Position numbers and translations under genes: made by a program. The notes under the pieces are model-generated. The model worked only from the letters and a program-made list of their open reading frames with translations, was not told where the DNA came from and made no database searches. Shown here one piece after another: positions 1-9,948 of a stretch of 40,570 nt of DNA; within the stretch, counting starts at the first letter, position 1; each line of letters begins with the position of its first letter. This DNA comes from Eubacteriales bacterium (GTDB lineage Bacteria; Bacillota; Clostridia; Oscillospirales; Oscillospiraceae). The stretch is taken from the NCBI GenBank assembly GCA_030539285.1, contig JAUNSH010000023.1, positions 1-40,570 of the forward strand, in the 5' to 3' direction.

Positions 1-805
1 CGGTGATGCCGGACAGGCCGTCGGAGCCGCCGCACTTCATGCCCACCACCAGCTCGGAGGCGGGGATCTCCTCCCGCTGGAACTGGGAAGCGAAGGCCGC
101 GCACTGCTGTAGGATCTCCCGTCCCGCTTCCAGCTCGTCCTCAACAGCCTGGCAGGTCAGGAACTTCACCCGGTCTTCGTCGAAATCCCCCAATTCCGCC
201 AGGAACTGCTCGTGGGTCAGGTTTTCACAGCCCAGGCTCAGCACCAGCACCGCACCGGCGTTGGGGTGACGGGTCAGGGCAGCCAGCAGCTTGCGGGTCT
301 GGGCATGGTCAGCGCCGGTCTGGGAACAGCCGAAGGGGTGGGTAAAGGTGTACAGGCCGTCGATGGAGCCTGCGACCAGATCCTGATTGTCCCGCACCAG
401 AGCCTTGGCAACGTCATTGACGCAGCCCACGGTGGGGATGATCCAGATCTCATTGCGGATGCCCACCTTGCCGTCCTTGCGGCGGTAGCCCATAAAGGTG
501 CCGGGCTGCCGGGCTGCGGGAGGCGTGAGCTTGGGATTGTAGGTATATTCGATTTCCCCGGACAGGTTGGTCTTCATATTGTGGGTATGTACCCACTGAC
601 CGGGGGCGATGGAAGTGGTGGTGTGACCAATGGAGAAGCCGTATTTTACGATCTGCTCGCCCTCGGCGATGGCTTTCAGCGCCATTTTATGTCCCTGCGG
701 GATCTCCTCCGCGGCGCGGACACCGGAAAACTCCGTGCCTGCCGGGATGGGGTGCAGGGCTACCGCCACATTGTCATTGGGATGGATATGGATAAAATCT
801 GGCAT
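1..805 (-). CDS. uxaA: altronate dehydratase UxaA, C-terminus beyond window edge
   Basis: UxaA dehydrates D-altronate to 2-keto-3-deoxygluconate, the last step of the saturated galacturonate branch, in the cytoplasm. The leftward frame from the ATG at 803-805 gives 268 residues (begins MPDFIHIHPNDNVAVAL) and runs off the left edge without a stop. It shows the family layout: an N-terminal SAF-like domain with GHTTTSIAPGQWVHTHN, then the linker and catalytic core opening with FMGYRRKDGKVGIRNE and PTVGCVND, then a TFTHPFGCSQTG segment. An AGGAGG site lies 9 bases before the ATG. It follows uxaB by 17 bases and shares its transcript. The missing part (roughly the C-terminal 200-plus residues of a usual ~500) must lie outside the window. 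The related galactarate dehydratase (GarD) is less likely because UxaB is adjacent. Confidence 0.9.
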   Translation of the reverse strand, partial: MPDFIHIHPNDNVAVALHPIPAGTEFSGVRAAEEIPQGHKMALKAIAEGEQIVKYGFSIGHTTTSIAPGQWVHTHNMKTNLSGEIEYTYNPKLTPPAARQPGTFMGYRRKDGKVGIRNEIWIIPTVGCVNDVAKALVRDNQDLVAGSIDGLYTFTHPFGCSQTGADHAQTRKLLAALTRHPNAGAVLVLSLGCENLTHEQFLAELGDFDEDRVKFLTCQAVEDELEAGREILQQCAAFASQFQREEIPASELVVGMKCGGSDGLSGIT

Positions 806-823
806 GGTTGTCCTCCTGATCAT

Positions 824-2323
824 TCACAGGCAGCTGGCGTAGGCAGCAATGGCACCTTCCTCGCGGATCTTCCGGAGGTTCGCCACGGTGGCAGCCTCAA
901 AGCCGGGCACCTTGGTCAGATCCTGACCCCACATCTGCTCGCTCACCATAACGGCGTGCACCAGTTCTTCCACGGTGTCGTTTCTGTGGTCATAGTAGAA
1001 TTCCAGCGCCCAGCGGTCGTCGGAGCAAACATAGGTGTTGCCCTTGGGACGGCGGCAGACCAGGCCCGCGTCGGTCAGCTCCTGAATGTCACTGCTGAAG
1101 AACGCGATGTAGGCGGCGAAGCTCATGGTCAGGCAGACGGGCAGCTTTCCAAAGGCTTCCACATACTCCAGCAGGCTGGGCATATTTCTGGCCCGCCACT
1201 TGGAGGTGGAGTTCAGGGAGATGCTCAGAAGCTCGTGGTCAATGAAGGGGTTATTAAAGCGGTCCTGAACGGCGGCCGCAAACCCTTCCGCGTCCTCTTT
1301 TGCCAGCGGCAGGATGGGGACCACTTCCTCGTAGAGCATCTTGTTCATGTAGCCGCGAACCTTGTCGTCGTGCATACAATCCCGGACGATGTCATAGCCG
1401 CCCAGATAGGCACCCAGTACGAAGCCGGTATGGGCACCGTTGAGGATACGGACCTTGCGCTTTTTGTAGGGCACCACGTCCGGGACCACAGGGCAGTTCA
1501 GCCCAGCGGCCTTGAAGGGCAGCTTCTCCTCCAGCCAATCGGGGCCTTCGATGTTCCAGACACCGAATACCTCGCTGACGACTGCCACCGGATCGCTGTA
1601 GCCGTTCTCTTCCTCCAGCCGGGCGATCTGCGCCGCGTCCCGGATGCTGCCGGGAACGATGCGGTCCACCAGCGTGGAGCAGAAGGTGCAGGTCTCATTG
1701 ACATAGGCCTTGAATTCCGGCTCCAGTCCCCACTGGTCAATGTGCTGATTGACGCACTTCAGAAGTTCCTTGCCGTTGTTGTCGATCAGCTCGCAGGACA
1801 GGATCACAAGACCGCCCTTTCCGGCCTTCCAGCGGGCGTACAGCACCTGAGCCAGCTTGCCGGGAAAGGACGTGCAGGGCTTATCGTCCAACTGGCAGGA
1901 AGGATCATAGACAATGCCCGCTTCGGTGGTGTTGGAGGCCACATACTCCAGGTCATCGGAGACGGCCAGCTCCAGCATGGCGCGGAAGCCATCCTCTTCG
2001 TAGGGATTTACACAGCGGGAAACCGAGGAAATGACACGTCTGCTGTCGATCCGGTTCCCGTTTTCGATTCCTCTGAGGTACAGGGTGTACAGGCCCTGCT
2101 GATCGTTCAGCTGCTGGCAGATTTTGGAGCGGCTGTTGCGGGGCTTGATGATGACGCATTTTCCATTCCAGCCCGCCTTTTCATTGGCCAGATCGAACCA
2201 GTAGTCCACAAATGCCCGCAGGAAGTTGCCTTCGCCGAACTGCATCACCTTTTCCGGTGCGCTTTTCAGAAGAAAGCCTTGATAGCCGGATGCTTCCAAC
2301 GCTGCATAGTTGAGTGTTTCCAT
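824..2323 (-). CDS. uxaB: tagaturonate reductase (altronate oxidoreductase) UxaB
   Basis: UxaB reduces D-tagaturonate to D-altronate with NADH in the cytoplasm. The 499-residue product has the layout of polyol-type long-chain mannitol dehydrogenases: an N-terminal Rossmann region with QFGEGNFLRAFVDYW (about 28-42) and a C-terminal domain carrying the catalytic KKRKVRILNGAHTGFV stretch (about 287-302, K290, N295, H298). Length matches the family (about 480-500). The ATG at 2321-2323 has a near-perfect GGAGGT site. Fructuronate reductase (UxuB) and mannitol dehydrogenase share the fold, but the adjacent UxaA and the pectin enzymes upstream favour tagaturonate. A good promoter at 2369-2397 suggests the uxaB-uxaA pair can also be made independently of the long operon. 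UxaC, which supplies tagaturonate, is not in the window. Confidence 0.9.
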   Translation of the reverse strand: METLNYAALEASGYQGFLLKSAPEKVMQFGEGNFLRAFVDYWFDLANEKAGWNGKCVIIKPRNSRSKICQQLNDQQGLYTLYLRGIENGNRIDSRRVISSVSRCVNPYEEDGFRAMLELAVSDDLEYVASNTTEAGIVYDPSCQLDDKPCTSFPGKLAQVLYARWKAGKGGLVILSCELIDNNGKELLKCVNQHIDQWGLEPEFKAYVNETCTFCSTLVDRIVPGSIRDAAQIARLEEENGYSDPVAVVSEVFGVWNIEGPDWLEEKLPFKAAGLNCPVVPDVVPYKKRKVRILNGAHTGFVLGAYLGGYDIVRDCMHDDKVRGYMNKMLYEEVVPILPLAKEDAEGFAAAVQDRFNNPFIDHELLSISLNSTSKWRARNMPSLLEYVEAFGKLPVCLTMSFAAYIAFFSSDIQELTDAGLVCRRPKGNTYVCSDDRWALEFYYDHRNDTVEELVHAVMVSEQMWGQDLTKVPGFEAATVANLRKIREEGAIAAYASCL

Positions 2324-2368
2324 GTTGTTTACCTCCTGACAGACCGCAGCCTGTGTATTTCTGGTGCT

Positions 2369-2397
2369 ATTATAGAAGCAAAGTTAATCCATGAAAA
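2369..2397 (-). promoter_or_regulatory. internal sigma-A promoter ahead of uxaB-uxaA
   Basis: Read leftwards, TTTTCA (2392-2397) and TATAAT (2369-2374) are separated by exactly 17 bases. They sit in the only sizeable gap (about 150 bases) among the last five genes of the operon, about 45 bases before the uxaB ATG. The -10 is a perfect match and the -35 matches 4 of 6. Function is inferred. Confidence 0.6.
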
Positions 2398-2475
2398 TAG
2401 CGTTTCTTGTGGCAAAACATTGTGTTTCTTGCGCTTCCCCGCATCCACATTTTCCCCGCCTTTCGGCGCGGGATA

Positions 2476-3267
2476 TCAGGGCTGTTTGCCGATGTAGGCC
2501 AGGATACCGCCGTCAACGTACAGGATGTGGCCGTTGACGAAATTGGACGCGTCGGATGCCAGGAACACCGCAGGACCCGCCAGATCCTCCGCTTCGCCCC
2601 AGCGGCCAGCGGGAGTCTTGCCGATGATAAACTGGTCAAAGGGATGGCGGCTGCCGTCGGGCTGCTTCTCGCGCAGGGGCGCAGTCTGCTGGGTGGCGAT
2701 GTAGCCGGGGCCAATGCCGTTGCACTGGATGTTGGCGCCGCCGAACTCGGAGCAGATATTCTTGGTCAGCATTTTCAGGCCGCCCTTGGCTGCCGCGTAA
2801 CCGGCAACAGTCTCCCGTCCCAGTTCGCTCATCATGGAGCAGACATTGATGATCTTGCCGTGGCCCTTTTCCAGCATACCGGGCAGAACGGCCTTGGCGC
2901 AGATGAAGGGGGCGTTCAGATCAACGTCCACCACTTCCCGGAAATCCGCCACGCTCATTTCCAGCATGGGGATGCGCTTGATGATGCCGGCGTTGTTCAC
3001 CAGAATGTCGATGATGCCGTGTTCCTCCCGAATCTTTGCCACCAGGGCGTTCATTTCTTCCTCGCTGGTCACGTTGGCAACATAGCCGTAGGCGGTAATG
3101 CCCTCGGCGGCGTAGTTGGCTTCGCCCCGGACGCGGCTGCCCTCGCTGGTGCAGTTGAAGCAGACAGTAGCGCCGGCCTGGGCCAGGCCCTTGCCGATGG
3201 CAAAGCCGATGGAATGGGCACCGCCGGTGACCAGAGCCACCTTGCCGGTCAAGTCAAACATATTCAT
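2476..3267 (-). CDS. SDR-family dehydrogenase, probable KduD (2-keto-3-deoxygluconate-forming)
   Basis: This is a 263-residue classical short-chain dehydrogenase. It has TGGAHSIG (14-21) for the dinucleotide, NNAGI (91-95), and the catalytic S144, Y157 and K161 within YAAAK. It ends with GHILYVDGG, typical of the gluconate 5-dehydrogenase/KduD branch. In a locus with KduI and GH105 the expected reaction is reduction of 2,5-diketo-3-deoxygluconate to 2-keto-3-deoxygluconate. The insert around PLREKQPDGSRHPFDQFI resembles gluconate 5-dehydrogenases, so a related keto-gluconate substrate cannot be excluded. The ATG has a GGAGG site and lies one base after the TAA of the GH105 gene. Confidence 0.75.
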   Translation of the reverse strand: MNMFDLTGKVALVTGGAHSIGFAIGKGLAQAGATVCFNCTSEGSRVRGEANYAAEGITAYGYVANVTSEEEMNALVAKIREEHGIIDILVNNAGIIKRIPMLEMSVADFREVVDVDLNAPFICAKAVLPGMLEKGHGKIINVCSMMSELGRETVAGYAAAKGGLKMLTKNICSEFGGANIQCNGIGPGYIATQQTAPLREKQPDGSRHPFDQFIIGKTPAGRWGEAEDLAGPAVFLASDASNFVNGHILYVDGGILAYIGKQP

Positions 3268-3268
3268 T

Positions 3269-4408
3269 TTACTTTTCCTCCTTTTTCGTCAGCAGCAGCT
3301 CCGTATAGCACATCAGGAAGGGTGCCAAGCCCTTGGCATCGTTTTCCACAATGGGTTCGGAGATGTAGTATTCGTAAGAGCCATCCCGGCGGCGGTTGTT
3401 TTCCGGGCCGAGTCCGGCAACCAGGCAGATGCCGCCTAAGTTTAGCTTGCCGTCGGTTTCCGTCAGATACCGCTGGCAGATGCTTTCAAAGATTTTTTCG
3501 CCGGTTTCGGCATAGCTTGGATCCAGGATCCCCAGCCGGGCACCCTTCAGATAGAAGTAGGCCACCATGGCAGAGCCGGAGGTCTCCGGGTAGTTGCCCG
3601 GGCCACCCACGCGGTTGGGCACCTGCCAGAGCATTCCGCTGTCAGGATCAATGTAACGCAGTAGATTCTGTGCCAGCTCCCGGGCGATGGACACCATATC
3701 GCTGCGGAAGTCATCGTTTCCGGGGGCGATCTCGGCGGTCACATCGATGAGCGCGGCGCTGAACCAGCCCAGGCTTCTCAGCCAGGGATTCTTCGAGCAG
3801 CCGTCCTCCCCTGCCCAAAACGCGGTTTTGCTGGCATCATAGCCGTGGCGGTACAGTCCGGTCGCCGGGTCATACATATGCGTCCGGACATTGCGGAACT
3901 GGCGGCGGATGTCGGCATAGCCCGCGCCATCTTCAAACTGAGTGGTATAGCGGCAGTAAAACACTTGGGCCATATACAGGCCGTCCAGCCAGACCTGGTT
4001 GGGATAAATGGCCTTGTGCCAGAAATTGCCCTCTTCGGTTCTGGGCTGGCGCAGGATCTGACCGTGGAGGGTCTCGATGGCCTTGCGGTATTTTTCCTTC
4101 CCGCTCAGGGCATAGACGTCAAACAGCACCCGGCCTTCGCAGATATTGTCCAGATTGTATTCTTCCTCCCGGTATCCGCGGATGCTGCCGTCCTCAAAGA
4201 CATAGTAGTCCAGGAAATTCTCGGCAAAGTCGTAGTAACGCTTCTCCCCGGTGATGCGGTACATATTCAGCAGGGCGATCATCATGCAGCCGTCGATATA
4301 GTTCCAGCCGTTGACCTTTCCCTGGGCAATTTTTTCAATGTTCCACAGGGGCCGGTCCGGGGTGGACTCTGCCAGAATTCGGTTCAAATAGGCTTCGATC
4401 TGGTTCAT
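3269..4408 (-). CDS. GH105 unsaturated (rhamno)galacturonyl hydrolase, YteR/YesR type
   Basis: GH105 enzymes release the 4,5-unsaturated uronic acid from the non-reducing end of oligosaccharides produced by pectate or rhamnogalacturonan lyases. The product is 379 residues, the usual size, with the (alpha/alpha)6-barrel motifs of the family: GWNYIDGCMM (34-43), FWHKAIYPNQVWLDGLYMAQ (129-148) containing the likely catalytic D142 (equivalent to YteR D143), HGYDASKTAFWA (188-199), and GGPGNYPETSGSAM further on. No signal peptide is present, so it should act in the cytoplasm on imported products. Its ATG overlaps the TGA of the GH28 gene by four bases (ATGA), implying coupled translation. The released sugar would feed KduI. 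Confidence 0.92.
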   Translation of the reverse strand: MNQIEAYLNRILAESTPDRPLWNIEKIAQGKVNGWNYIDGCMMIALLNMYRITGEKRYYDFAENFLDYYVFEDGSIRGYREEEYNLDNICEGRVLFDVYALSGKEKYRKAIETLHGQILRQPRTEEGNFWHKAIYPNQVWLDGLYMAQVFYCRYTTQFEDGAGYADIRRQFRNVRTHMYDPATGLYRHGYDASKTAFWAGEDGCSKNPWLRSLGWFSAALIDVTAEIAPGNDDFRSDMVSIARELAQNLLRYIDPDSGMLWQVPNRVGGPGNYPETSGSAMVAYFYLKGARLGILDPSYAETGEKIFESICQRYLTETDGKLNLGGICLVAGLGPENNRRRDGSYEYYISEPIVENDAKGLAPFLMCYTELLLTKKEEK

Positions 4409-5946
4409 TGGTCGATCACCTCGTCAACTTGGATGGTGGTCAGCCGGTCACCTTCCTGACCGGACATGGTCACGTTTTTAAGCCGTACCTTCCGCACGCC
4501 GTTAAAATACAGGCCGCGCTTGCATTCTTTGTCGATATAGTCCATCATAGCCGGGAAGCCAGAGGAGGCGTCCTCCTTGAAGGTAAAGCTAACGTTTTCA
4601 ATGGCCACGCTGCCAATGGGCTGCTCGGTCAGGCCATAGAAATAGCCCGCCGCCCATTCGCAGTCCGTGCACTCCATGTCCCGGAACAGGAAGCTGCCCA
4701 GATAGGGCGTCCCGTCGTCCACAGGGTGAGGCTCCTTGCTCCATACGATCTCCTCGTGACCGTCCGGATCACAGAAGTAGTACATATTCATGACCAGCGG
4801 TGCCATCACGTTATCCATCTTGATGTTGGAGAAGGCCACGCCGTCGATGACGGCATATTTGCCCCGTCCCCGGCGGGTCTTGATTCGCAGGCCCCGGTCC
4901 GTATGCCGGAAATAGCACTGGGAAACCGTCAGATCCTTAACGCCGCCGGACATCTCGCTGCCCAGCACCATAGCGCCGTGGGCGTACTCCATCAGGCAGT
5001 TGCGGACCACATGGTTGGTGGCCGGGGTCTGGTACTTCATACCCATGTACATCTTGCCGGATTTGATGGCGATGGCATCGTCACCCACGGAGAAGCGCAT
5101 ACCGATATAGCACACATCGTCGCAGGATTCCGGGTCGGTGCCGTCGGTATTGGGGCTGTCCTTGGGGGCTTCCACGGCCGTGTTGTAGAAGTGCACATTC
5201 CGGCTGAAGAAGGGATGGAAGTTCCAGCAGGCGGAGTTTCTGCCTAAGATGCCATGGAAGCGGACATTCTCGCACTGGTTCAGGAACACCAGCTTGGGTC
5301 TTCCGATGGTGCGCTTCTTCACATCCTGCCACCAGGTGGAATTGACGGCGTTTCCGTCGATCACGCCCTGACCGACAATGGAAATGTTCTTCGCGTAGTG
5401 GGCACTGATGAAGCTCTGGCGGCAGGGGAAGGGATTTCCCTCCCAGGAGCTGAACTGCAGCGCCTCGCCCGTCCGGGCATCCAGCACTTCGCCGGGCAGA
5501 ATCGGATAGTGCTCCTCGCAGGTATCCCCCAGCAGCACCGCGTCCTTTTTCAGCTCCAGCGTCATGTCAGACTTAAGGACCAGTGGCCGGACATAGTAGG
5601 TGCCTTCCGGCACAGTAACTCTACCCCCCGCCGGGCAGCAGTTGATCGCATTCTGAATGGCTGCGGTATCGTCCGCAGCACCATCCCCCACAGCACCAAA
5701 ATCCTTAACACTGATGCAGGCGGATTCCTCCGCCGTGGTGATGGTCACAGTCTCCTCTCCGACCGCTACGGTATAAACCGTTCCGGGTTCCAGATCGAAC
5801 AGGGAAAAAACATTGGTGCGCACGCCCGTAAGGGCGGGCGCACCGTTCACTGTCACGTCGAAAGCAGCGTCCGCATAATACGGACTTGTATTTTCCAGTT
5901 CAAAGCAGGCCGAAACAGAGGAAACATACAGGTTGTGAAATTTCAT
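4405..5946 (-). CDS. GH28 polygalacturonase, probably exo-acting and intracellular
   Basis: The product hydrolyses alpha-1,4 bonds between galacturonic acid residues. It has 513 residues from the ATG at 5944-5946, chosen because a GAGG site lies 9 bases upstream; a GTG 15 bases earlier would destroy that site. Residues 1 to about 75 form a beta-rich, fibronectin-III-like N-domain, followed by the KDFGAVGDG opening of the parallel beta-helix. Catalytic motifs are intact: NTDGTD (266-271), GDD (288-290), HG (323-324) and RIKT (354-357). The FnIII-like domain ahead of the helix is known from bacterial exo-polygalacturonases, which suggests exo action. There is no signal peptide. It lies 51 bases after the ATPase gene, and a weak hairpin is present at 5976-5993. 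Confidence 0.92.
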   Translation of the reverse strand: MKFHNLYVSSVSACFELENTSPYYADAAFDVTVNGAPALTGVRTNVFSLFDLEPGTVYTVAVGEETVTITTAEESACISVKDFGAVGDGAADDTAAIQNAINCCPAGGRVTVPEGTYYVRPLVLKSDMTLELKKDAVLLGDTCEEHYPILPGEVLDARTGEALQFSSWEGNPFPCRQSFISAHYAKNISIVGQGVIDGNAVNSTWWQDVKKRTIGRPKLVFLNQCENVRFHGILGRNSACWNFHPFFSRNVHFYNTAVEAPKDSPNTDGTDPESCDDVCYIGMRFSVGDDAIAIKSGKMYMGMKYQTPATNHVVRNCLMEYAHGAMVLGSEMSGGVKDLTVSQCYFRHTDRGLRIKTRRGRGKYAVIDGVAFSNIKMDNVMAPLVMNMYYFCDPDGHEEIVWSKEPHPVDDGTPYLGSFLFRDMECTDCEWAAGYFYGLTEQPIGSVAIENVSFTFKEDASSGFPAMMDYIDKECKRGLYFNGVRKVRLKNVTMSGQEGDRLTTIQVDEVIDQ

Positions 5947-5997
5947 GCCTTTGTTCCTCACACTAAATTGATTGTGGGTTTCCTTGGAAGCCCTTCG

Positions 5998-7101
<1,104 letters not shown>

Positions 7102-7181
7102 AATCCGATACTCCTTATCAAACAAGTGGATGCGCGTACGCGATCCGTATGCGGTTCATAAAGCGGCGGTCGAAAGTACGG

Positions 7182-7781
7182 TCACGCTTTATTCCTGGCA
7201 TCCCGCCAGATCCGTTTCAGGGTGTTTTTGCACAGGACGAACAACAGGTCAAAGCCCATGCAGAAGACACCAAACAGAACCGGCTCCACACCCAGTGGCA
7301 CGGTGTCCGCGTTCCCGATGATCCAGACAGCTGCCCGGTTGATCATGCCATAGAAAGCATATACGCAACAGATCAGCACCAAGGCATAGACCATATTCAG
7401 GAAGAAACTGGTCATTCCCTTTTTGGGGAACATCAGCCATTTGTCGTTTTCGCCGTCGGCCGGTTCGATGAAACGGATCACATTATTGGTCAGCAGATCC
7501 GTCACCATACCCAGAACGATGCCCAGAATGAAAAGCATGTCGATGAGACTGTTCACATAGATCCCCAGTCCCCACAGGATGAAGTAGCACACCGCCCCGG
7601 CAAACCATGCCTTCAGCAGAACCACTTTTGCCGTGTTGGACAAATTGAATCTGCTTTTGGAGCGGTACTTTTTCAGCTCCTCCTCGGAAAATTCCGGCAC
7701 ATCGCCATTTTCCGCCTGTACCAGCTTTTCAACCGCGTCGCTTTTCAGTTCGTAATTTTTCTTATCCGTATTGTCGCTCAT
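7182..7781 (-). CDS. unassigned small membrane protein, fourth of the transporter-linked set
   Basis: I do not recognise this family. The 199-residue product starts at ATG 7779-7781 (MSDNTDKKNYELKSD), 16 bases after the previous stop. The longer frame would overlap the previous gene and has no ribosome site. It has a charged, acidic N-terminal tail of about 40 residues, then about four hydrophobic spans (near 45-65, 69-88, 125-147 and 165-188) and a basic C-terminus ending KRIWRDARNKA. The charge pattern suggests a cytoplasmic N-terminus. It sits directly ahead of a MalK-type ATPase and behind another small membrane protein, so a role in the pectin oligosaccharide transporter is inferred from position only. 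Confidence 0.75.
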   Translation of the reverse strand: MSDNTDKKNYELKSDAVEKLVQAENGDVPEFSEEELKKYRSKSRFNLSNTAKVVLLKAWFAGAVCYFILWGLGIYVNSLIDMLFILGIVLGMVTDLLTNNVIRFIEPADGENDKWLMFPKKGMTSFFLNMVYALVLICCVYAFYGMINRAAVWIIGNADTVPLGVEPVLFGVFCMGFDLLFVLCKNTLKRIWRDARNKA

Positions 7782-7797
7782 GTTGTTCCAGACCGGA

Positions 7798-8361
7798 TCA
7801 CTCGCTGATTTCAATGTCCGCCATGTCGCCGTTGTCCTCCACATCCACGGAGGTGTTGATCTTTCGGATCAGCTTGCTGTAGAGCGGCAGCGTCAGCACC
7901 AGCACAGCGGTCACACCGATGAGTACCAGGAAGGTTTGCAGCATGTTATAGGCATTGGCAATGTAGATGGTGCTGAGCTCCAGCTTGATGGGGCTTTCCG
8001 CCCGGGTCAGAGCAGCCATGATGGCGTTGCAGTAGTGGATATCACAGTAGACAACGATGCCAAACATCACGAACATCAGCACCACCATGGGAATGACCGG
8101 CTTTTTCCGAGTGGGGAAAGCGTTAAGCATGCACACCATGGACAAAAGCGTGAAGAGCATGATGCAGAACTGGCACAGTCCCATTCCCGTGCCCTGGATC
8201 TTTGCGGTGGTATTGGACATATTGGTGAGGTTAAAGGAATATACGATGAAGGAGATCAGCAGCATCACAAGCGGGATCACCTGGGGCTTCCGCTTCAGGG
8301 AAACCACCTGTTTCCGGAAGAAATCCCGGAATCCGGAGGACTTTTTCACGGTCTTACTCAT
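7798..8361 (-). CDS. unassigned small membrane protein, third of the transporter-linked set
   Basis: Family not recognised. The product is 187 residues with four predicted membrane spans (about 28-46, 62-82, 87-107 and 137-160). A basic N-terminus (MSKTVKKSSGFRDFFRKQ) suggests it starts inside the cell, and an acidic C-terminal tail (DVEDNGDMADIEISE) follows the last span. The second loop includes a DIHYCNAI segment with paired histidine/cysteine. The ATG overlaps the TGA of the upstream ATPase by four bases and has a GGAGGGG site, so expression is tightly coupled to that ATPase. No EAA loop of a canonical permease is visible. Role inferred from position only. Confidence 0.75.
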   Translation of the reverse strand: MSKTVKKSSGFRDFFRKQVVSLKRKPQVIPLVMLLISFIVYSFNLTNMSNTTAKIQGTGMGLCQFCIMLFTLLSMVCMLNAFPTRKKPVIPMVVLMFVMFGIVVYCDIHYCNAIMAALTRAESPIKLELSTIYIANAYNMLQTFLVLIGVTAVLVLTLPLYSKLIRKINTSVDVEDNGDMADIEISE

Positions 8362-9443
8362 ACTTTCCCCTCCATTTTGATGGCGCAGGTGGTTTCCTTG
8401 TCAAAGAAGTGCTTCCGGGTGACGCTGATGGAAGCCACATCGCCGTTGTGATAAGTGCACCAACCGTTCAGCTTACAGGTGACCTTCTCACCCTTGCCGT
8501 CTGCGCCAAGATGGCCGTGTACCAGGGTGTTCATGCCCAGATTCTCGTTGTTGATGACCTTCATCTGGAATTCGCTGCCCACCTTGGTGTTCTCAGGACG
8601 GATGCCCAGCACCACTTCTTTTCCTACATAACCTGCCAGCGCTTTCTTTTCAGAGGCTGTCAGGGGCAAGGTCATGTACTCGGACACCACCCGGTCGGCT
8701 TCCACCTTTACATCCACGAAATTCATGGGCGGCAGGCCGATAAAGCTGGCCACGAACAGGTTCGCCGGCTCGTCGTACAGCTCCAACGGTGTACCGATCT
8801 GCTGGACATGGCCCATGGACATACACACGATGCGGTCAGCCAGGGTCAGAGCCTCGGTCTGGTCATGGGTGACGTAGAGCATGGTGGCGTTGAGCCGCTT
8901 GTGCAGCAGCAGGATCTCTCTTCTGGTGGCGCTTCTGAGCTTGGCGTCCAGATTAGAAAGCGGCTCGTCAAACAGGAACAGCTTGGGGTTCCGGACGATG
9001 GAACGTCCCATTGCCACACGCTGGCGCTGACCGCCGGAAAGCTGGGCAGGCTTCTTGTTCAACTGCTCCATCAGTCCCAGGACTTCCGCCGCTGCCAGAA
9101 CCTTCTGATGGATGACGTTGGGGTCTTCCTTGCGCAGGGTCAGAGAAAACGCCATGTTTTCGTAGACGGTCATATGGCCGTACAGGGCGTAGTTCTGGAA
9201 CACCATGGCGATATCCCGGTCCTTAGCGGGGGCATCGGTGACATCCTTGCCGTCCAGGAGCATCTTGCCCCGGGTAATGTCCTCCAGACCTGCTACCATC
9301 CGCAGGGTGGTGGACTTGCCGCAGCCGGAGGGGCCGACCAGAACGATCAGCTCGCCGTCCTTCACGTCGAGGTTAAAATCAAAAACAGCCTGAACATTAT
9401 TGTCATAGACCTTTTCCAGGTGCTGTAAACTCAATTCTGCCAT
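8358..9443 (-). CDS. ABC transporter ATPase, MalK/MsmK/UgpC type (second of two)
   Basis: This 361-residue ATPase subunit is paralogous to the one at 5998-7101. It has Walker A GPSGCGKST (37-45), Q-loop VFQNYALYG, LSGGQRQ (135-141), Walker B LFLFDEP with E160, H-loop YVTHDQ, and a C-terminal TOBE region with GIRPENTKVG. Motifs fall at identical residue numbers in both proteins, yet the flanking sequence differs widely. They could form a heterodimer or serve separate membrane partners. It is flanked by pairs of small membrane proteins, with a four-base overlap downstream and 13 bases upstream. The ATG has a GAGGTG site. Catalytic residues are complete. Confidence 0.93.
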   Translation of the reverse strand: MAELSLQHLEKVYDNNVQAVFDFNLDVKDGELIVLVGPSGCGKSTTLRMVAGLEDITRGKMLLDGKDVTDAPAKDRDIAMVFQNYALYGHMTVYENMAFSLTLRKEDPNVIHQKVLAAAEVLGLMEQLNKKPAQLSGGQRQRVAMGRSIVRNPKLFLFDEPLSNLDAKLRSATRREILLLHKRLNATMLYVTHDQTEALTLADRIVCMSMGHVQQIGTPLELYDEPANLFVASFIGLPPMNFVDVKVEADRVVSEYMTLPLTASEKKALAGYVGKEVVLGIRPENTKVGSEFQMKVINNENLGMNTLVHGHLGADGKGEKVTCKLNGWCTYHNGDVASISVTRKHFFDKETTCAIKMEGKV

Positions 9444-9456
9444 ATCATTTCACCTC

Positions 9457-9948
9457 TCAAGCTGCCGGATTTTCAATGGAACGCATGTAATCTGCCAGGA
9501 TCTTGTTGTTTCTGGCGCTGGTCACCGCGGCAATGATGCAGCAGACCGCGGACAGTATCAGACAGGTCACGACATAGATATACTGCTTGCTGCCCATGAC
9601 CGGTACATCCACACCGCCGACCAGAGCAGTGGCGGCATGGGCCTTTGCCGGCAGGAAGAATACCCGGGCGATCTGGATCAGTCCCAGAACCACGAGCACG
9701 GGAGCGTATCCATTTCTGCGGTTTTTCACGCTCTCCGACGCCAGAAACGCGGCCAGCAGGAAAATCAGATTGTAAACGATGGAAACGCCGATCACCCAAT
9801 TATAATAGTAGGTTCCAACGTCAGATTGATAGATGCTGACAAAGTAAAGGCAATCCAGTACGATAGCCAGCAGCACCAGGGAGGACGAGAAGCTGTCCTT
9901 GGTGTAGCGCATACGGTCTTTCTGGATGGTCTGAACATCCTGTGTCAT
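9457..9948 (-). CDS. unassigned small membrane protein, second of the transporter-linked set
   Basis: Family not recognised. From the ATG at 9946-9948 (MTQDVQTIQKDRMRYTKDSF) the product has 163 residues and four hydrophobic spans at about 22-41, 48-68, 80-98 and 122-143. The ATG overlaps the upstream stop by four bases and is preceded by AAGGAGG within the upstream gene. The long frame extending back to 10113 has no start signal and is not used. There is a small extracellular or lumenal loop around GGVDVPVMGSKQYIYV. It lies directly before an ATPase gene, mirroring the position of the 7182-7781 gene before the other ATPase. Confidence 0.75.
   Translation of the reverse strand: MTQDVQTIQKDRMRYTKDSFSSSLVLLAIVLDCLYFVSIYQSDVGTYYYNWVIGVSIVYNLIFLLAAFLASESVKNRRNGYAPVLVVLGLIQIARVFFLPAKAHAATALVGGVDVPVMGSKQYIYVVTCLILSAVCCIIAAVTSARNNKILADYMRSIENPAA

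Noticed and set aside
2456-2472. Hairpin after the SDR gene as a terminator
   Set aside because: The stem is interrupted and followed by A residues, not U, in the transcribed direction.
212-2497. Long rightward open frame (761 codons) opposite uxaA/uxaB
   Set aside because: It is antisense to two well-supported enzymes, has low-complexity Gly/His/Val-rich composition typical of GC-rich shadow frames and no ribosome site.
7120-7145. Palindrome GGATGCGCGTACGCGATCC between ATPase and membrane gene
   Set aside because: A near-perfect short palindrome, but without a U-run or a second copy; too little to assign a role.
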